A stretch of DNA of 40,260 nt from Bacillota bacterium (GTDB lineage: Bacteria > Bacillota > Limnochordia > DTU087): positions 1-40,260 of the forward strand of contig DUMM01000124.1 of NCBI GenBank assembly GCA_012839845.1, read 5' to 3'. A program made the position numbers and the translations under genes. Below are positions 37,371 through 40,260 of the stretch, in pieces (the stretch's first letter is position 1; each line of letters begins with the position of its first letter). The notes under the pieces were generated by a model that worked only from the letters and a program-made list of their open reading frames with translations, searched no databases and was not told the DNA's origin.

Positions 37371-38741
37371 ATGCGGGTACGCCAACATTGGTTTGTGCTG
37401 CTGGTCATGCTGGCCCTTTTGCTTGCCGGCTGCAGCCAGACTCCCAAGATAGTCAAGGTAGCCGGCACCGTAGTCAGTGAGAACGGAAGGCCGGTGTCAA
37501 ACGCGGCACTTCTTGTCGGCAGTTCTATGGCCAAGACCAGTCCAACCGGCCATTTCACCATCAGCGCCCCAACTGGTGAAAGCAAAGCAGTTTTGCTGGT
37601 GAAAGGCCACCGCCCCCAGGTTATACCTTTGGTATTGAGCGACGAGCCCCAAGCCCTCACGATAACTGCCAAACTGGATAAGCCCATCCGTAGAAGCGGC
37701 AGTACTGCTGATTATCTGCTCCTGATCGATTCCTTACACAAGACCGATATTCCCAGCGGAGCAGATTTCACTTACTTCACTGGAGCTGAGATGAAAGAGA
37801 CCGCTCTGGTCCACGCCGGCATCGCCGACTTGCAGAAAGCCGTTCAGTACCTGAGTCCCGCCGCCATGCGGGTTCTATGTAACACGCTGGGGGTTAGATA
37901 TATTGCTTGGATCCAGAAAGACTTGGACAACCATCTGCAGGTTTTTTCGGCAAGATCAGGCAGGATCACCAGCCTGCCTTTTGAAGAAAGCAGAGGAGTC
38001 CGCAAACTAGCTGCGCTGCTAAATGATTTTTCCAAAAACGAGAACCGCTTTGCCGAGGAGAGACTTCGGGGACTGGAAGCGAGCTTAGCCGAGGAAGTAA
38101 GGAGCTATATGGAGCAGCTCTATGATGTTACGTACACCGGACGGGACATTCGCAGGATTGAAAAGGTTGCGGAACCGGTAATAGCTGTATCTGAGCGGCC
38201 CAATCTGCAGTTTACCTTTGGTATTTTGGAGACCAATGAGTACAATGCCTACGCACTGCCTGGGGGGTTCATCTACATTACCCGGCCGCTTCTGGAGATG
38301 CTGGAGTCCGATGACGAGCTGGCTGCAGTACTGGCCCACGAGTCTGCCCACATTACCCATATCCATGCAATCAAGAGCTACGAACGCCAGGTTGCTCTGA
38401 CAGTGGCCGGCATTTTTCTTGCAGTGGCTACCGGCGATGCAGACACGAGCCTTGACCTGGTTAGACTTATTGGGAACATAATCACGGAAGGTTACAGCAA
38501 AGAACAGGAATATGATGCTGACCGCACAGGCCTGCGGTATATATCCAGGGCCGGCTATGAGCCCGAAGGCATGGTATCCCTCCTGATGAAACTCCGGGAG
38601 CTAGAATACCGCCTAACCGGCAGCCGATACAGCTACAGCCGTACCCACCCCGCCACCCAGAACCGGATCAACCAGGTAAAGGCTGAACTTCCCACCGTCG
38701 AATACTACCTGTTCTTGGATGAGTACCTGCTGTCTTTTTGA
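37371..38741 (+). CDS. M48-family metalloprotease lipoprotein with N-terminal carboxypeptidase-regulatory-like domain
   Basis: Lipobox LALLLAGCSQ; VKVAGTVVSENGRPVSNAALLVGSSMAKTSPTGHFTI; YALPGGFIYITRPLLEMLESDDELAAVLAHESAHITHIHAIKS (HExxH); EQEYDADRTGLRYISRAGYEPEGMVSLL. Confidence 0.92.
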   Translation: MRVRQHWFVLLVMLALLLAGCSQTPKIVKVAGTVVSENGRPVSNAALLVGSSMAKTSPTGHFTISAPTGESKAVLLVKGHRPQVIPLVLSDEPQALTITAKLDKPIRRSGSTADYLLLIDSLHKTDIPSGADFTYFTGAEMKETALVHAGIADLQKAVQYLSPAAMRVLCNTLGVRYIAWIQKDLDNHLQVFSARSGRITSLPFEESRGVRKLAALLNDFSKNENRFAEERLRGLEASLAEEVRSYMEQLYDVTYTGRDIRRIEKVAEPVIAVSERPNLQFTFGILETNEYNAYALPGGFIYITRPLLEMLESDDELAAVLAHESAHITHIHAIKSYERQVALTVAGIFLAVATGDADTSLDLVRLIGNIITEGYSKEQEYDADRTGLRYISRAGYEPEGMVSLLMKLRELEYRLTGSRYSYSRTHPATQNRINQVKAELPTVEYYLFLDEYLLSF

Positions 38742-38963
38742 ACAACCATCTTAAGCGTCAAGCTGCTGCACCTGTCCCCTGGTTCTGTAGAGTCTTACCA
38801 GCAGAGAACTCAGTATGCTCTTGTCCGGACCGCAGAGCCGGTGTATGCAGGCCCGCGGTATTTAGATTCCCTGGAGAGTGCAGCGGTGGAAAGGCCGGAC
38901 GTCGAAGAAGGTGTGCAGGCAAGTAAATTACTGTGCAGGAGAGAACTTCATTGGAGGGAATCA

Positions 38964-39092
38964 TTGAATTATTCAGCATACGAGCGGGTCCATCGGCCGG
39001 GTGTTGGGAGTGGAATTCGGCAGAAGATGGACCTAGATGACTGCAATGAAGCTCCTTGCGTTTGCGGAACGCGCGCTCTTACAGTCGGATAG
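38964..39092 (+). CDS. Possible small ORF (42 aa, TTG start)
   Basis: TTGGAGGGAATCA-TTG; MNYSAYERVHRPGVGSGIRQKMDLDDCNEAPCVCGTRALTVG. Only RBS-like spacing supports it. Confidence 0.25.
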   Translation: MNYSAYERVHRPGVGSGIRQKMDLDDCNEAPCVCGTRALTVG

Positions 39093-39153
39093 AACGTAAC
39101 GGCCCTTACAAACCCGTTCACTACTGTAGGGCGGGGGGATCAGGAGGGTAATA

Positions 39154-40164
39154 ATGCAAGTCAAGGTTGTCGAAAACTTGAGGAAAACTGGGATTCCCTT
39201 CATTGCTGACATATCGTGGGGCACCCACATCGCGGCGTTTTACGAAACGAAGCAGGATTATTTCGAGATTACGGTTCCGTATTTTGCCGCCGGGCTTGAG
39301 AACAACGAGTACTGCATGTGGATAGTCCCGGATCCAATACAGCCCAACGAAGCTGTTAAGGCTCTGAAAGCTGCCGTGCCGGATTTGGACACCTACTGGA
39401 CCCAAATCGAAATACTGACAGATGCTAAGTGGTATCACCAATACGGTCATTTCCAAGGGGAACAGGTGATTAGGAACTGGGTGAACAGGTGCAGTTTTGC
39501 TGAATCGCATGGTTACGAAGGCTTGCGTGTGTGTGGTTCCTCTAGCTGGATAGGCAAAAGACAATGGAAAGACTTCATGGATTACGAAAAGAAGATCGAG
39601 GATGTAATCCATTCGTTTAAGATGATTGCCCTCTGTCCGTACCAACTGAGTCAATGTGACTTACGCCAGATATTGGACGTTGCCAGTCACCACCAGTTTG
39701 CATTTGTTAGGAGCAAGTATGATTGGAAATATGCCAAGAGTATTGCCGAACTTGACCGAGTGAAAAATATGACCAAGATGGCGGCCGGCATCGTCCACGA
39801 AGTCAAGAATCCCTTGAGTGTAGCTAGAGCAATGATTCAACTGCTCCAAACCAAGCGCGAATTAGAATCCTACAGCCAATTCTTCTCGTCAATACTCGAT
39901 GAGCTGGATAGAGCAGACGGCATCATAACCGAGTACCTTTCTTTGGTCACCACCAAGGAGCAAGCACTTAAAGAATGCAACCTAAATGATATTGTAAGCA
40001 GTCTGTTGCCCTTACTGCGAGCGGAAGCATTGCAGGACCGCCATGACGTAGTCTTCCACCCAGGCAATATTCGCGAGATTTCTGTCGATGCAAGCGAAAT
40101 CCGTCAAGTCATTTTGAACTTGGTGCGCAATGGGCTGGAGGCTATGTCAGTTGAGTCCGTATAA
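39154..40164 (+). pseudogene. MEDS-domain sensor histidine kinase, 3'-truncated
   Basis: FIADISWGTHIAAFYETKQDYFEITVPYFAAGLENNEYCMWIVPD (MEDS); H-box MAAGIVHEVKNPLSVARAMIQLLQ; ends at N-box VILNLVRNGLEAMSVESV* with no G-boxes. Confidence 0.8.
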
Positions 40165-40260
40165 TGGTGTAAAAATGGTTTTCTAAAAAAATAGGAGAGC
40201 CATTAACAAATTCCTCAGTTAGAATAGAAGTTGGACAAACCAAAATTCTAAGAGGAGGAA
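40153..40260 (+). mobile_element. Putative end of an IS256-like insertion sequence (continues past the window)
   Basis: GAGTCCGTATAATGGTGTAAAAATGG resembles IS256-family terminal repeats as I recall them (TCCGTATAATTGTGTAAAA-type); abrupt AT-rich shift; AGAGGAGGAA RBS at the window end. Confidence 0.55.

Overview
The window is a ~40 kb bacterial chromosomal segment. Gene style suggests Bacillota (strong AGGAGG-type RBSs, GTG/TTG starts, sigma-A-like promoter), but taxonomy is inferred. It is densely coding, with about 27 confidently assignable protein genes, one tRNA-Arg(TCG), and several intrinsic terminators or hairpins. Main blocks, left to right: (1) a putative amino-sugar/MurNAc salvage locus: ABC solute-binding protein (runs off the left edge), RpiR/MurR-type regulator, MurQ etherase, BadF-type kinase; (2) an ATP-grasp ligase directly followed by a lysine-2,3-aminomutase-like radical SAM enzyme; (3) PfpI/DJ-1, RtcB, a TIM-barrel isomerase, tRNA-Arg, GNAT, TraX-like, D-2-hydroxyacid dehydrogenase, nicotinate phosphoribosyltransferase; (4) a UroD/MtaA-like methyltransferase fused to a thioredoxin domain, coupled to a CobW-type GTPase; (5) nitroreductase plus membrane histidine kinase, Fe-S aldo/keto reductase, orphan PTS-IIC-like transporter, ZIP transporter, LysM protein, GlsB-like protein, and a 47-aa ORF absent from the supplied track; (6) PHP phosphatase / Gfo-Idh-MocA / Zn-dehydrogenase cluster, rubrerythrin, chemoreceptor with a CZB-like sensor segment, flippase-like protein, GNAT; (7) a Gfo/Idh/MocA oxidoreductase ending in an unusual (C-C-D-D)n tail; (8) VWA protein with internal repeats, glycerol dehydrogenase, M48 lipoprotein protease; (9) a MEDS-domain histidine kinase apparently truncated by an IS256-like element end at the right edge. 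Best candidates for follow-up are the CCDD-tailed oxidoreductase, the UroD-thioredoxin fusion with its GTPase, and the ATP-grasp/aminomutase pair. All family calls come from reading motifs by eye; no database search was possible.
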